Source: Clostridiales bacterium (GTDB lineage Bacteria > Bacillota > Clostridia > Christensenellales > Borkfalkiaceae). Taken from it: a stretch of DNA of 64,000 nt. Position 1 is the first letter of the stretch; every line of letters begins with the position of its first letter. Below, in pieces: positions 23,314 to 32,910 of this stretch. The position numbers and the translations under genes are program-made. Below the pieces are notes generated by a model that searched no databases, was not told where the DNA came from, and saw only the letters and a program-made list of their open reading frames with translations. The stretch is taken from positions 434,001 through 498,000 of the forward strand of contig JAFLVO010000001.1 of the NCBI GenBank assembly GCA_022508245.1. The letters are read 5' to 3'.

Positions 23314-24834
23314 ATGGGTAAAGTAAAATCGGCGATAATAACCGCAATCCTCGTCGCCGCGATAATAGTACTCGGAGTGTTTGCAGTAATTACTTGTGAT
23401 GTTCCCGGTACGAACGGTGTGAAAAAGTATAACGGATTTATCGGAAACATTCGCTTGGGAAGCGAATTTACGGGTGAAGTATATACTATGCTCTATCCCG
23501 AGGGAGTCATCTCTGCCGAAGATTATCATCTTGGCGAGAACGACGTACACGATAAAGCGGACGACGACTATGAAAACAAGTATGTGAAGCACGGTGGACT
23601 CTATATCGAGAAGGACAAGCTTAAGGACGAAGATGCTGCAAAAGAATTTAAGTGCAGCGTAGCGGCCGACGCTAAAATTCTTGCTAAAAGGTTTGGACAA
23701 AAGAGTAGCTCAAGCTTTTCTGTAAGTCTTGTTGACGATTACGCAATAAAAATTACTCTTCCGACAAGCTTTTCATACGCAGCGTATAAGAGTTTTGAAG
23801 AGGACTACGATTCAACGGCGCGTTCAAACAGCCTTACAAATGTTAGCCATGCAATACAGTATTTGATACCGAGGGGCGAGCTCGCTATTAAAGACGGTAC
23901 GGACGAAACCGCTAAATCTATTTTATCATATAAAGAAACTCCCAACTTTTATACCTATTTCAAGGGCGCTAGCGTTTACTCTATGGGTGGAACACACGCT
24001 TTGAAAATAGACCTTACCGAGGACGGCTTCAACAAGCTAAATGTTGCATTGCTTTCCGGTTCGGGTTCGGCTTATCTCTTTATCGGTGACGAGTGCCTGC
24101 AGTTAACACTTACGATGGGCTCTGCACTCGAAGACAAGTCGATGATGTTTACGATGTCAAATAACAATGAGTCCTATGCAGAGGACTTGGCAATTGTTTT
24201 AGACTCTGTAATTAACAAAAACGTAGTAACGAATTCTTTCAATACCGATAAGGCGGGCTCAGGCACGCAGATAGTAACGCAGACTTCCTCTTTCGGAAGA
24301 TATGCGGCAATATATCTCGGCGTGGTGTTCTTGCTCGTTATAGTCGCCGCAATAGTCGGAAACATTATAAAATACAAAAGACTCGGCATTGTCGGCGGAC
24401 TTATGACTCTCGTATATTCGCTCGTAATGGTAACGGCGTTGCTGGTAATTGATATAGAAGTTACTATGGCGGGTGCGTTCGTACTCATACTCGGACTTGC
24501 GCTTCTGACCTTCTCCAACATAGTTGTATTTGAAGCTGTCAGAAAGGAAGTAGAGGCGGGCAGGACTGTTCATGCGGCTGTCAAAGTAGGATATAAGAAA
24601 ACTTTGGCAACTCTCCTCGATATGCACATTGTCCTTTGGGTAGTGTCTGCAATCGTCGGTTGCCTCTGCGTGGGCGAGCTTGCAGCTTGCGGCTTGATAT
24701 TCTTCGTCGCTTCGCTTGCATCCTATGCGCTGTGTTGGTTCACGCGCTTTATGTGGTACGTTTTGATTTCGCCCGCAAAGGACAAGTTCGGGTTCTGTGG
24801 TTTCAAGAGGGAGGCAAACGACGATGAAGACTAA
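23314..24834 (+). CDS. secD: Protein translocase subunit SecD
   Basis: A 506-aa protein with an N-terminal transmembrane helix (8-29), a large extracytoplasmic domain (about 30-335) and a cluster of hydrophobic segments from 336 to 495. The first conserved motif is degenerate (RLGSEFTGEV for the usual DLxGG), but RGELAIKDGTDET and HALKIDLTEDGFNKL fit the P1 domain. SecDF uses proton motive force to pull secreted chains. The secF gene overlaps its end by 11 nt, which supports the assignment. Confidence 0.85.
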   Translation: MGKVKSAIITAILVAAIIVLGVFAVITCDVPGTNGVKKYNGFIGNIRLGSEFTGEVYTMLYPEGVISAEDYHLGENDVHDKADDDYENKYVKHGGLYIEKDKLKDEDAAKEFKCSVAADAKILAKRFGQKSSSSFSVSLVDDYAIKITLPTSFSYAAYKSFEEDYDSTARSNSLTNVSHAIQYLIPRGELAIKDGTDETAKSILSYKETPNFYTYFKGASVYSMGGTHALKIDLTEDGFNKLNVALLSGSGSAYLFIGDECLQLTLTMGSALEDKSMMFTMSNNNESYAEDLAIVLDSVINKNVVTNSFNTDKAGSGTQIVTQTSSFGRYAAIYLGVVFLLVIVAAIVGNIIKYKRLGIVGGLMTLVYSLVMVTALLVIDIEVTMAGAFVLILGLALLTFSNIVVFEAVRKEVEAGRTVHAAVKVGYKKTLATLLDMHIVLWVVSAIVGCLCVGELAACGLIFFVASLASYALCWFTRFMWYVLISPAKDKFGFCGFKREANDDED

Positions 24835-25837
24835 ACTCAATCTTTCCTCTAAAATACATCTTTTTATAATAATTACTTCGATAATAGTTGCAATAGGCAT
24901 AGCGGTGGGCGTTATCTGCCACTGTGTTGCGGGTAAATATTTCAACTACGGCGGAGATTATGCAAGCTATAAGAGCGTTACCGTAACTTATGCCGACATA
25001 GATTTCAGCGGCAAAAAGGATGACCCCGAAGTGGTTATGGACGACATCTGTGAAAAAGCTTTCAAAGATGCGGGTATAAGCAGCTACACCAAGGAATACG
25101 GCGAGAAGTCTGGCGGCGGTAGCATAACCTATAAGTTTGTTGATTCTATCGACGGAGCAAAGCTTGATAAAGCAGTTGAGGCAATCAACGGAAAAATAGA
25201 TGAAGCGCTTGAAGGCGACTCAATGTTCAGCAATGCGTCATGGCAAACCGTAAACGCAGTTTACGAAGGCAGTAAGGCGCTTTTAAGAGCGGGAATTGCT
25301 ATTGCAGTGGTAGCTGTGTTCCACTTCCTGTACTTCTTAATCCGTTACAGACTTACTATGGCGTTTGCGGCTCTACTTGCCGACGCGCACAACCTTGCAC
25401 TCTATCTGTCCTTGCTTGCTATAACGCGAGTTCCGGTAACTTCTGCAATTGCAACCTTTGCAGTTGTAACAGTATTAATTACTTTGATAGGCACGTGCTT
25501 CCTGTTTGACAAGATGCGCAAAAAGATTAAGTCGGCTGAGAAGAAGGGAGAGGAGTTTAAGGTTGACGATGCTGCGGACTCAACTTTCCTTTTGAACGTA
25601 ATATTCCCCGCGAGCATTGCGGCAGTTGCACTTGTGGTATTCGTACTTATGTCAATAAGCTCGCTATCACCTCTCGCTATCATGGCACCCGTATTTATGT
25701 CGCTCATCTCATGCGCTTCATGCATATACGGTACGGCAATGTTCGTGCCTGCCGTCTATTCGCGCTTTAAGCAAATAGGCGATAATTACAAGGCAACACA
25801 TACCCGCAAAGCCAAGAGTAAAAAAACCGACAAATAA
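24824..25837 (+). CDS. secF: Protein translocase subunit SecF
   Basis: A 337-aa protein. I start at ATG 24824, overlapping secD. One N-terminal helix (about 10-33) is followed by a short extracytoplasmic part (DIDFSGKKDDPEVVMDDICE, then a KEYGEKSGGGSITYKF strand) and five membrane segments with the RYRLTMAFAALLADAHNLAL segment typical of SecF. The C-terminus is basic (HTRKAKSKKTDK), facing the ribosome side. Confidence 0.85.
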   Translation: MKTKLNLSSKIHLFIIITSIIVAIGIAVGVICHCVAGKYFNYGGDYASYKSVTVTYADIDFSGKKDDPEVVMDDICEKAFKDAGISSYTKEYGEKSGGGSITYKFVDSIDGAKLDKAVEAINGKIDEALEGDSMFSNASWQTVNAVYEGSKALLRAGIAIAVVAVFHFLYFLIRYRLTMAFAALLADAHNLALYLSLLAITRVPVTSAIATFAVVTVLITLIGTCFLFDKMRKKIKSAEKKGEEFKVDDAADSTFLLNVIFPASIAAVALVVFVLMSISSLSPLAIMAPVFMSLISCASCIYGTAMFVPAVYSRFKQIGDNYKATHTRKAKSKKTDK

Positions 25838-25845
25838 ATTCAATC

Positions 25846-25869
25846 AAAGGCGGGGCGACCCGCCTTTTT
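25846..25869 (+). terminator. Terminator of secDF, 7 nt before recJ
   Basis: AAAGGCGGG (25846-25854), loop GCGA, CCCGCCTTT, then TT. It ends only 7 nt before the recJ ATG. Confidence 0.8.
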
Positions 25870-25876
25870 ACGTAAT

Positions 25877-28186
25877 ATGAAAAGAATTTTACCCGAGTTC
25901 GAATTTTCGGAGCAACAACTGAATATTGTGCGTACGCTTGCGCGCGAGTGCGGTCTTTGCGAGGACACGGTTAAAATTCTGTACGGCAGAGGCGTGAGGG
26001 ACAGGGAAAGCATATATAATTTTATGCACCCTTCAAAATCGCACTTTATTTCGCCACTTAAAATGAGCGGCATGAGAGAGGCGGTAGATCTCATTACCCG
26101 TGCCCGTGACGAGGAGTGGGACGTGCTTGTCTACGGCGACTATGATGCCGACGGTATCTGTGCCTCAACGATAATGGGTGGCGTTTTGCGCGATTTCGGA
26201 TTAAACCCCATGGTTTTAGTGCCCGAGCGCACTAACGGGTACGGGCTTTCTACAGAGCTTTTAGACGGGTTTTTCGAGGAGTTTTTTCCACAACTTGTCA
26301 TTACAGTTGACTGCGGAATTTCCTGCGCCCAAGAGGTGGAATATTTAAAGGAAATGGGAGCCGAAGTTATAGTGACCGACCACCACGAGCTGCCAGATAA
26401 TATACCCGACTGCATCTGTATAAATCCCAAGTTTAATGACGGATATATCTACGACAATCTGTGCGGTGCAGGCGTTGCTTTTAAAGTCGGTTGCGCGCTT
26501 CTCGGCGAAAAGGCTTATAAATATCTCGATTTTGCGGCTATTGCAACGGTCGCGGACAGCGTTCCTTTGACGGGCGAGAACCGCGACATCGTCTATGAAG
26601 GGCTCAAACTTATAAACAATAACCCATCCAAATGCTACGAGCAGTTTATCAACAAGGCGGAGAGCGTGACTTCTCAGACGCTTGCTTTTTCAATCGCACC
26701 CAAAATTAATGCTGCGGGCAGGATGGGTGACGCTACTGCGGCATTAAATCTCTTTTCCGAGACAGATGAGAGAAAGATTGACGCGCTTGCGGCTAAGCTT
26801 GCCTCATACAATCTTGAACGCCAGAAGTACTGCGAGGAACTCTATTTAAGCGCAAAACAAAAAATTTCCGAGCAAGGTGCAACGGGCAATGTTATAATGC
26901 TTTGCGACGAAAATTGGAATACGGGCTTTGTCGGCATAGTTGCGGCAAGACTGGCTGACGAGTATTCTCGCCCATCAATTCTTTTTGTAAAGAACGGAAA
27001 CGTTTTAAAGGGCTCGGCACGTTCGGTTGAAAACGTAAATATTTTTGAAGCTTTGAAGGCTTGCGATAGCTACATAACCGAATTCGGCGGGCACTCGCAG
27101 GCGGCTGGCGTAAATATAACGGAGGACAACTTCGAGGCACTTCACACTGCCCTCGAAGAGTTTATATCTTCGCACTACAGAGGCGAGGATTTCGCACCCA
27201 CTGTCTATATTAACGGAAAACTTGAAAATGAGCTCTCGCCCAAATTTGTGCGTGAGCTTGAAATGTTAGAGCCGTACGGCATCGGCAACAAGCGCCCGCT
27301 ATTCACTCTTACGGAAAATTCCGTGCCCGCGCGCGCAACGAAAGTAGGTTCTCCGCATATTTCGGTCAAGAGTAACAAGCTTGATCTTATGTACTTCGGT
27401 GGCAGTAAATTCATTCGCCTTATCGAGAGCGGTGCTCCCAAAGAATTTATTTTTGAATACAACGTGTCGCAATTCAGGGGCAAGGAGTATATAAAGGGCT
27501 TTATAAAGGAAATAATCTGCCCGCCAAACTCGGGTGCATATGCCGAAGAAGATATTGCGCTTACCTATATAGAAAATCTTACCGCCGCGCCCGTTGCATA
27601 CGATAAAAAGGGTGTTTCAGAGAGTGAGATTATAAAAAGTTTTAAGAAAAATGAGGCAGGCGTAGCCTATCTTTGTTGGAATTATAAAACGGCGGAGCGG
27701 TTCGCAAAAATTTCAAATACAGAAATCAATTTATTCACTCCTTCGGCAAAGAACTTCAGCTCCGTTATTTTACTTTCGCCCGAAAATCGGGTTGATTTTA
27801 GCGGATATAAAAGAGTAATATTATTAGATGAAGGCGTCTATAATATTCCCTCGCTTTCTGGAAAATGTACAGAGGTTTACGAAAACGGGCAGAAAGTCGA
27901 CTGTCTTGATAAAATTTCCTGCGACAGAAGCGAACTTCTGAAAATTTACGCCATAATTTCTGCAAACGAGCGCGCGTTCGACGGTTTTACGCCATATGAC
28001 GCGGTCAAAGAAAGCGTTTCGGATATCGATAAACCCCAGCTTCTATTTGCGCTTTGCGTGTTTGAAGAGCTAGGTCTTATAACCTTTGTTGATGGCAGAC
28101 TAATAGTTAACAGATCAAAAAAAACAAAACTTGAAAATTCAAACCTCTATAACTCGGTGTCATTACTGATATCCGCAGCGGAATAA
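25877..28186 (+). CDS. recJ: Single-stranded-DNA exonuclease RecJ
   Basis: A 769-aa DHH-family 5'-3' exonuclease. The catalytic metal motifs are seen: VYGDYDADGICAS (motif I), VITVDCGIS, VTDHHELPD (motif III DHH), KINAAGRMGDA, and the DHHA1 part ending GSARSVENVNIFEAL with EFGGHSQAAGV. The C-terminal 200 residues form a Firmicutes-type extension. No Shine-Dalgarno precedes the start because the secDF terminator occupies that place. It heads recJ-rel-MBL-hemZ. Confidence 0.95.
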   Translation: MKRILPEFEFSEQQLNIVRTLARECGLCEDTVKILYGRGVRDRESIYNFMHPSKSHFISPLKMSGMREAVDLITRARDEEWDVLVYGDYDADGICASTIMGGVLRDFGLNPMVLVPERTNGYGLSTELLDGFFEEFFPQLVITVDCGISCAQEVEYLKEMGAEVIVTDHHELPDNIPDCICINPKFNDGYIYDNLCGAGVAFKVGCALLGEKAYKYLDFAAIATVADSVPLTGENRDIVYEGLKLINNNPSKCYEQFINKAESVTSQTLAFSIAPKINAAGRMGDATAALNLFSETDERKIDALAAKLASYNLERQKYCEELYLSAKQKISEQGATGNVIMLCDENWNTGFVGIVAARLADEYSRPSILFVKNGNVLKGSARSVENVNIFEALKACDSYITEFGGHSQAAGVNITEDNFEALHTALEEFISSHYRGEDFAPTVYINGKLENELSPKFVRELEMLEPYGIGNKRPLFTLTENSVPARATKVGSPHISVKSNKLDLMYFGGSKFIRLIESGAPKEFIFEYNVSQFRGKEYIKGFIKEIICPPNSGAYAEEDIALTYIENLTAAPVAYDKKGVSESEIIKSFKKNEAGVAYLCWNYKTAERFAKISNTEINLFTPSAKNFSSVILLSPENRVDFSGYKRVILLDEGVYNIPSLSGKCTEVYENGQKVDCLDKISCDRSELLKIYAIISANERAFDGFTPYDAVKESVSDIDKPQLLFALCVFEELGLITFVDGRLIVNRSKKTKLENSNLYNSVSLLISAAE

Positions 28187-28188
28187 AT

Positions 28189-30315
28189 ATGGAACTACTA
28201 GAAAAAATTCAAAAAAATTATAGCGAAAATGACCGCGAAGTACTGATGGCGGCGTACAATTATGCCGAGGAGATGCACCGTGGTCAAAAACGCGCTTCGG
28301 GCGAGCCCTATTTTACCCACCCCTGCGCAGTTGCCGAAATTTTAGTTGATTTAGGTCTTGACACCCCATCGGTAGCTGCCGCATTTTTGCATGATGTAAT
28401 AGAGGATACCGCGGCTACTGAAGAAGATATATTAAAACGGTTTGGCAAAGAAATTTTAACGCTTGTTGACGGAGTTACCAAGCTCGACAAAATAAACTAT
28501 AACACGCACGAGGAAGAAGACGCAGAAAATTTCAGAAAAATTTTCGTTGCAATGGCTAATGACGTGCGCGTTATTATCATAAAACTTGCAGACAGGTTGC
28601 ACAATATGCGCTCGCTCAACTTTCTTTCCAACGAAAGGCAGCAGCGTATTGCAAAGGAAACGCTTGAAATTTTTACACCTCTTGCCGGCAGATTGGGTAT
28701 CTCGCAAATTAAGTGCGAGCTCGAAGATTTGTGTCTTAAATATCTCGAACCAGAGGCATACGAATTCCTCGTCACTAATATTCATCAGGAACTAATCGAA
28801 AGACAAAATTTTGTTCAGTTCGTCGTAGATCAAATAAAAGAAATGCTGAAAGAGAGCAACATCAAGGGCGAGGTGATTGGCAGGCCCAAGCACTTTTATT
28901 CCATATATCGTAAAATGAAAAAATACGATAAGCCTCTCGACGAGATTTACGATTTAACGGCCGTCAGAGTTATTGTCAACACCAAAGAGGATTGTTACAA
29001 TGTTATGGGCAAAATCCACGACAGGTGGAAGCCCGTACCCGGCAGGATAAAGGACTATATAGCTATGCCAAAGGTCAACGGCTATCAGTCGCTTCATACA
29101 ACGGTCGTAACCAACTTTGGTCAGTTTTTCGAAATCCAGATACGTACCAACGAAATGCATAAAATGGCAGAGTACGGAATTGCTGCGCACTGGAAATATA
29201 AGGAGAACAAGTCCGACGAGAGCAATTTCGATGCCCGCCTTTCCTGGATACGCGATGTAATGGATTGGCAGGGGAGCATGAACGAGTCCAGAGAATTCGT
29301 AGACAGTCTTAAAAACGACTTATACGACAAAGAGCTTTTGGTGTTTACCCCGCACGGTAAAGTAATTTCTCTGCCCCTTGAAGCCACCCCGGTAGATTTC
29401 GCGTACGCAATTCACTCCGAGGTTGGCAATAAGTGTGTGGGCGCCAAGGTCAACGGTAAAATGGTTGCCTTAAATTCCGTACTTACCACGGGCGACATAG
29501 TTGAAATTTTAACGCAGTCCAACAGCCGCGGGCCTTCGTGGGATTGGCTTAAATTCGTAAAATCCGGCTCGGCAAAAGCCAAAATAAGGCAGTTCTTCAA
29601 GCGCGAAATGAAGGAGGAGAACGTTAAAACGGGCAAAGCTATGCTCGAGGCCGAGGCAAAGCGGAAAGGCTATAATTTAAACGAACTTTTAACAGAAAAC
29701 TCTTTCCAAAAGCTCTCAAATAAGCTCGTTTTCAGCTCTATCGATGAGATGATGGCGTCCGTCGGCTACGGTGCCGTTAGTGTCAATCAGGTCATTTTCA
29801 AGCTCATTGATTATTATAAAAAGGAAATGCCTAAGCCTGTAAACGTTGTTAATACGGGCAAAATCAGAACCCCCGCGGGCAGTGTTACTGTGGAGGGGAT
29901 GGACGGGCTACTTGTTCGTTTTGCACACTGCTGTGACCCCGTTCCCGGCGATGATATCGTGGGCTTTGTCTCGCACGGCAGAGGCGTTATCGTCCATAGA
30001 ACGGACTGCCCCAACCTTAAAGATCTAGACAAAAACAGACTTCAATCCGCCTCTTGGACGGGCAATGTCGATGCCGAGTTTGTTGCGGGATTGAAGGTTG
30101 TTGGCGACAACGCTGAAGGGCTTATGGCGTTTATATCAAGCGAACTCGCAATAATGCGCCTTTCCTTAACGCAGATAAACGGCAGAGTAAACAAGGACAA
30201 ACTCGCAGAGATTGATTTAAAAATTCTGTTTAATAAGCGTTCGGATATCGACCTTTTTATCAACAGACTTAAAAAAGATAAGCGCGTAATAGACGTTTAC
30301 AGAATAGCCAACTAA
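28189..30315 (+). CDS. rel: Bifunctional (p)ppGpp synthetase/hydrolase RelA/SpoT
   Basis: A 708-aa long RSH protein. The hydrolase HD domain is intact (THPCAVAEIL, AAFLHDVIEDT, KLADRLHNMRSL), as is the synthetase (EIYDLTAVRVIV, YQSLHTTVV). A TGS domain (VFTPHGKVISLP) sits near 385-445, then a helical region, a zinc-finger/CC part (FAHCCDPVPGDDIVG, HRTDC) and a C-terminal ACT domain. It makes and degrades the starvation alarmone. It starts 2 nt after recJ. Confidence 0.96.
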   Translation: MELLEKIQKNYSENDREVLMAAYNYAEEMHRGQKRASGEPYFTHPCAVAEILVDLGLDTPSVAAAFLHDVIEDTAATEEDILKRFGKEILTLVDGVTKLDKINYNTHEEEDAENFRKIFVAMANDVRVIIIKLADRLHNMRSLNFLSNERQQRIAKETLEIFTPLAGRLGISQIKCELEDLCLKYLEPEAYEFLVTNIHQELIERQNFVQFVVDQIKEMLKESNIKGEVIGRPKHFYSIYRKMKKYDKPLDEIYDLTAVRVIVNTKEDCYNVMGKIHDRWKPVPGRIKDYIAMPKVNGYQSLHTTVVTNFGQFFEIQIRTNEMHKMAEYGIAAHWKYKENKSDESNFDARLSWIRDVMDWQGSMNESREFVDSLKNDLYDKELLVFTPHGKVISLPLEATPVDFAYAIHSEVGNKCVGAKVNGKMVALNSVLTTGDIVEILTQSNSRGPSWDWLKFVKSGSAKAKIRQFFKREMKEENVKTGKAMLEAEAKRKGYNLNELLTENSFQKLSNKLVFSSIDEMMASVGYGAVSVNQVIFKLIDYYKKEMPKPVNVVNTGKIRTPAGSVTVEGMDGLLVRFAHCCDPVPGDDIVGFVSHGRGVIVHRTDCPNLKDLDKNRLQSASWTGNVDAEFVAGLKVVGDNAEGLMAFISSELAIMRLSLTQINGRVNKDKLAEIDLKILFNKRSDIDLFINRLKKDKRVIDVYRIAN

Positions 30316-30323
30316 GGTAAGAA

Positions 30324-30938
30324 ATGAACAATTTTAAGGTAATAAAAGCTTATCCGCGCTCGTTTGCAAGCAATTCCTATATTCTTACTGCGGACGGAAA
30401 GACGGCGGTCGTCATAGACCCCTCGGAGGAGGGTATTTTTGCACTCTGCAATAGAAACGGACTTAAATGCGAGTGCGCCCTCTTAACTCACGGTCACTTC
30501 GACCATATAGGCGGCTGCGGCGAGTTGTATAAAAACGGTGTGCCTATATATTGCGGGGAGAAGGAAAAAGAGTTAATATTTTCAAGAGAATATCTCTCGA
30601 TTTTCGGCGGCGTAAGCGTTCCTAAGTTTGAAATTGCGGGAACTTTCAAAGACGGTGACGAGGCGGAGCTCTGCGGCATTAAGTTTAAGGCTTTGGAAAC
30701 ACCCGGGCATACCGCGGGAAGCGTAACCTATCTTGCAGACGACTGTCTTTTTACGGGCGACACGCTGTTTAAAGGGAGCGTGGGCAGAACGGACTTACCA
30801 ACTGGCGATTTTACAAAAATTCTAGAAAGCGTAAAGAAATTGTCTGCACTTGCGGGTGACTATAAGGTCTATTGCGGACATGAAGACGATACGACTTTGG
30901 AAAACGAAAGGGAGAATAACCCTTACTTAAATTGTTAA
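30324..30938 (+). CDS. MBL-fold metallo-hydrolase (glyoxalase II-like)
   Basis: A 204-aa metallo-beta-lactamase-fold protein: LLTHGHFDHIGG gives the HxHxDH metal motif, ETPGHTAGSVTYL the third His, CLFTGDTLFKGSVGRTDL the bridging Asp, and VYCGHEDDTTLENERENNPY the last His with the family's usual end. It is a probable thioester hydrolase of the YcbL/GloB type; the substrate is unknown. It sits 8 nt after rel and 1 nt before hemZ, its usual position in Firmicutes. Confidence 0.9.
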   Translation: MNNFKVIKAYPRSFASNSYILTADGKTAVVIDPSEEGIFALCNRNGLKCECALLTHGHFDHIGGCGELYKNGVPIYCGEKEKELIFSREYLSIFGGVSVPKFEIAGTFKDGDEAELCGIKFKALETPGHTAGSVTYLADDCLFTGDTLFKGSVGRTDLPTGDFTKILESVKKLSALAGDYKVYCGHEDDTTLENERENNPYLNC

Positions 30939-30939
30939 T

Positions 30940-32301
30940 ATGTTAAACACCAACAGCGAATATCTCCGCCCCGAAATAATGGACGTGCTCAGGGCTCTCA
31001 ACGCCGAAAACGAGGACTTTACCCATTATTTTTCATGCTCGGGCGGAGAAATTTTAAATTGTATAGATTACTGCGGAAAAATTTACGACTTTGCGGAAAA
31101 GTACGAGGCGGAGAACGAAACAGAGCTTAAAAGGCTCATAAAACGCGCTTCAAAGCTGGCGTTTTATAAAGTTTTGTCCGAAATTAAGGGCAGACACCTT
31201 GCTTGGGGGGCTCTTACGGGCATACGCCCCACAAAACTTGCGTATTCGGAGCTTTCGGCGGGCAGGGATTTCAAGCCTCTGTTTGAAAAATTCTGTGTTT
31301 CCCCCGAAAACATAAGCCTTGTTGAAAGCATTATCGACACCCAGCGTGGGATTCACGAGCGGGGTGGACAGGACCTGTATATAGGCGTTCCTTTCTGCCC
31401 GACAAAGTGCGAATACTGCTCGTTTATCACAGCGCCTATTGAAAAAACGCAAATATATGTCGAGAAATATATAGAATGTCTTGTGCGCGAGATATATTCC
31501 GTTAAAGATTTTATTAAAGAATTGCGCTCGGTATATATCGGCGGCGGAACGCCTTTCGTACTCGACTGCAATCAGCTTGAAAAAATTTACTCGGCTTTGA
31601 GGGACATATTGCCCCAAAATATAGAATACACGGTAGAGGCGGGCAGACCCGACGTCTTTTCGGAGGAAAAGCTCAAACTTTCAAAGGACTTTGGCGTTAC
31701 GAGAATTTGCGTAAATCCTCAGTCGTTCAGCGATAAAACGCTTGAAAAAATAGGCAGAAAGCACACCGCCAAGCAGACCTTAAAAGCCTATGAAATGGCT
31801 CAAAAATACGGCTTTGATATCAATATCGACTTGATTGCAGGTCTTGCCGACGAAAGCGCAAAAGACTTTGAAAATTCGCTTAAAACGGCAATTAAACTCA
31901 ATCCTGCCAACATTACGGTTCACACACTTTCATTAAAATCGGGCGCAAAACTCAAAGAAAACGTAGAAAGGCTCAATATCGCAGAAATTTCTGAAATGAT
32001 TGCCTTATCGCGTAAACTTCTGTTTGAGGCAGGGTATGAACCCTATTATTTGTACAGACAAAAGTATCAGGCGGGCGGGCTTGAAAACACTGGCTGGACA
32101 AAACCGAACAAAGCGTGCCTTTACAATATAGACGTAATGGAAGAGATTTCAAGCAACGTCGCAGTAGGCGCAAATTCAATCTCAAAACGGCTTTTTGAAG
32201 AGGGGGACAGAATAGAACGCTACGCCGTTCCCAAGGACATCCCGACTTATATAAGCAAAATTGACAAAATTATAGCAGAAAGACAACAATTTTTTAAATA
32301 A
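30940..32301 (+). CDS. hemZ: Coproporphyrinogen dehydrogenase HemZ (radical SAM)
   Basis: A 453-aa HemN-like radical SAM protein. YIGVPFCPTKCEYCSFIT near 147-164 carries CxxxCxxC for the 4Fe-4S cluster, VYIGGGTPFVL the GGGTP SAM motif, and EAGRPDVFSEEKL and RICVNPQSF follow as in HemZ. It has the HemZ N-terminal extension of about 145 residues before the radical domain. The annotated reaction is oxygen-independent coproporphyrinogen III oxidation. No other heme genes are in the window, so the true substrate stays open. Confidence 0.9.
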   Translation: MLNTNSEYLRPEIMDVLRALNAENEDFTHYFSCSGGEILNCIDYCGKIYDFAEKYEAENETELKRLIKRASKLAFYKVLSEIKGRHLAWGALTGIRPTKLAYSELSAGRDFKPLFEKFCVSPENISLVESIIDTQRGIHERGGQDLYIGVPFCPTKCEYCSFITAPIEKTQIYVEKYIECLVREIYSVKDFIKELRSVYIGGGTPFVLDCNQLEKIYSALRDILPQNIEYTVEAGRPDVFSEEKLKLSKDFGVTRICVNPQSFSDKTLEKIGRKHTAKQTLKAYEMAQKYGFDINIDLIAGLADESAKDFENSLKTAIKLNPANITVHTLSLKSGAKLKENVERLNIAEISEMIALSRKLLFEAGYEPYYLYRQKYQAGGLENTGWTKPNKACLYNIDVMEEISSNVAVGANSISKRLFEEGDRIERYAVPKDIPTYISKIDKIIAERQQFFK

Positions 32302-32317
32302 ATTACTCTTAATTTAT

Positions 32318-32431
32318 TTGCATTTTTTATATTAAGATGTTAAAATAATTGATGTTACGGCTACAAGGCGGTACGAGCACTCAACGGCTGACTTTGTTGC
32401 CCGCAAATAGTTCCATAGGAGGATAAATTAA
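32318..32431 (+). promoter_or_regulatory. rpsO promoter and leader, possible S15 autoregulatory site
   Basis: TTGCAT (32318-32323), 17-bp spacer, TAAAAT (32341-32346). A GC-rich leader of about 80 nt (richer than the flanks) runs up to TAGGAGG. Ribosomal protein S15 represses its own mRNA through leader structures in many bacteria. I see CAAC/GTTG and GGC/GCC pairings but not a certain known S15 motif. Confidence 0.5.
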
Positions 32432-32686
32432 ATGGAAAAGTCTGAAATTATTGCAAAGTACGCTCTTAAAGAGGGAGATACTGGTTCGCCCGAAGTGCAG
32501 ATTGCGCTTTTGACGGAGAGAATAAACCACCTCAATGAGCATCTTAAAGAGCACATTCATGACAACCACTCACGCCGCGGACTTTTGAAGATGGTCGGCC
32601 GCCGTCGCGGACTTTTGGACTATCTTAAGAGCAAGGATATCGAAAGATACCGTGCTATAGTCGCAGCACTCAATTTAAGGAAGTAA
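32432..32686 (+). CDS. rpsO: 30S ribosomal protein S15
   Basis: An 84-aa protein with the S15 signature: [39 protein letters not shown] (16S three-way-junction binding) and [10 protein letters not shown]. It is slightly shorter than the 89-aa E. coli protein, the Firmicutes form. AGGAGG precedes the start. It is followed by pnp, the conserved rpsO-pnp order. Confidence 0.97.
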   Translation: MEKSEIIAKYALKEGDTGSPEVQIALLTERINHLNEHLKEHIHDNHSRRGLLKMVGRRRGLLDYLKSKDIERYRAIVAALNLRK

Positions 32687-32688
32687 AA

Positions 32689-32727
32689 TAAAAAGGGGCG
32701 GGGCTTTTATAAACTCGCCCTTTTTTA
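32689..32727 (+). terminator. Terminator of rpsO
   Basis: AAAAAGGGGCG pairs with CGCCCTTTTTT across a loop with one bulge, then a T-run. Confidence 0.75.
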
Positions 32728-32732
32728 ATAGT

Positions 32733-32854
32733 TTAATCGATTATATGCTTCGCAATACTGTGTCGAACTCCGCTTTTCTTCGGATTGTTTACGCAAAGTA
32801 AACGCCCCTCGTAAATGCTCGTTCGCCTTGTCTTGCTTGTATCTAATCGATTAA
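32733..32854 (+). repeat. Structured intergenic element, copy 2 (before pnp)
   Basis: An outer 11-bp stem TTAATCGATTA (32733-32743) / TAATCGATTAA (32844-32854) encloses CGAAC/GTTCG (32764-32768, 32821-32825), TCCG/CGGA and GTTTAC-GCAAA-GTAAAC (32787-32803). The order and the last hairpin match copy 1 before tgt, while the closing stem differs compensatorily. Confidence 0.55.
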
Positions 32855-32864
32855 GAGAAAACAC

Positions 32865-32886
32865 GTCTGTAACGGGAGTTACGGAC
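32865..32886 (+). promoter_or_regulatory. pnp leader hairpin
   Basis: GTCTGTAAC-GGGA-GTTACGGAC forms a 9-bp stem 11 nt before the AAGGAG site. PNPase autoregulates through a leader stem in E. coli; an analogous role is possible. Confidence 0.45.
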
Positions 32887-32910
32887 ACAAGAACAGAGAA
32901 GGAGACAGGT

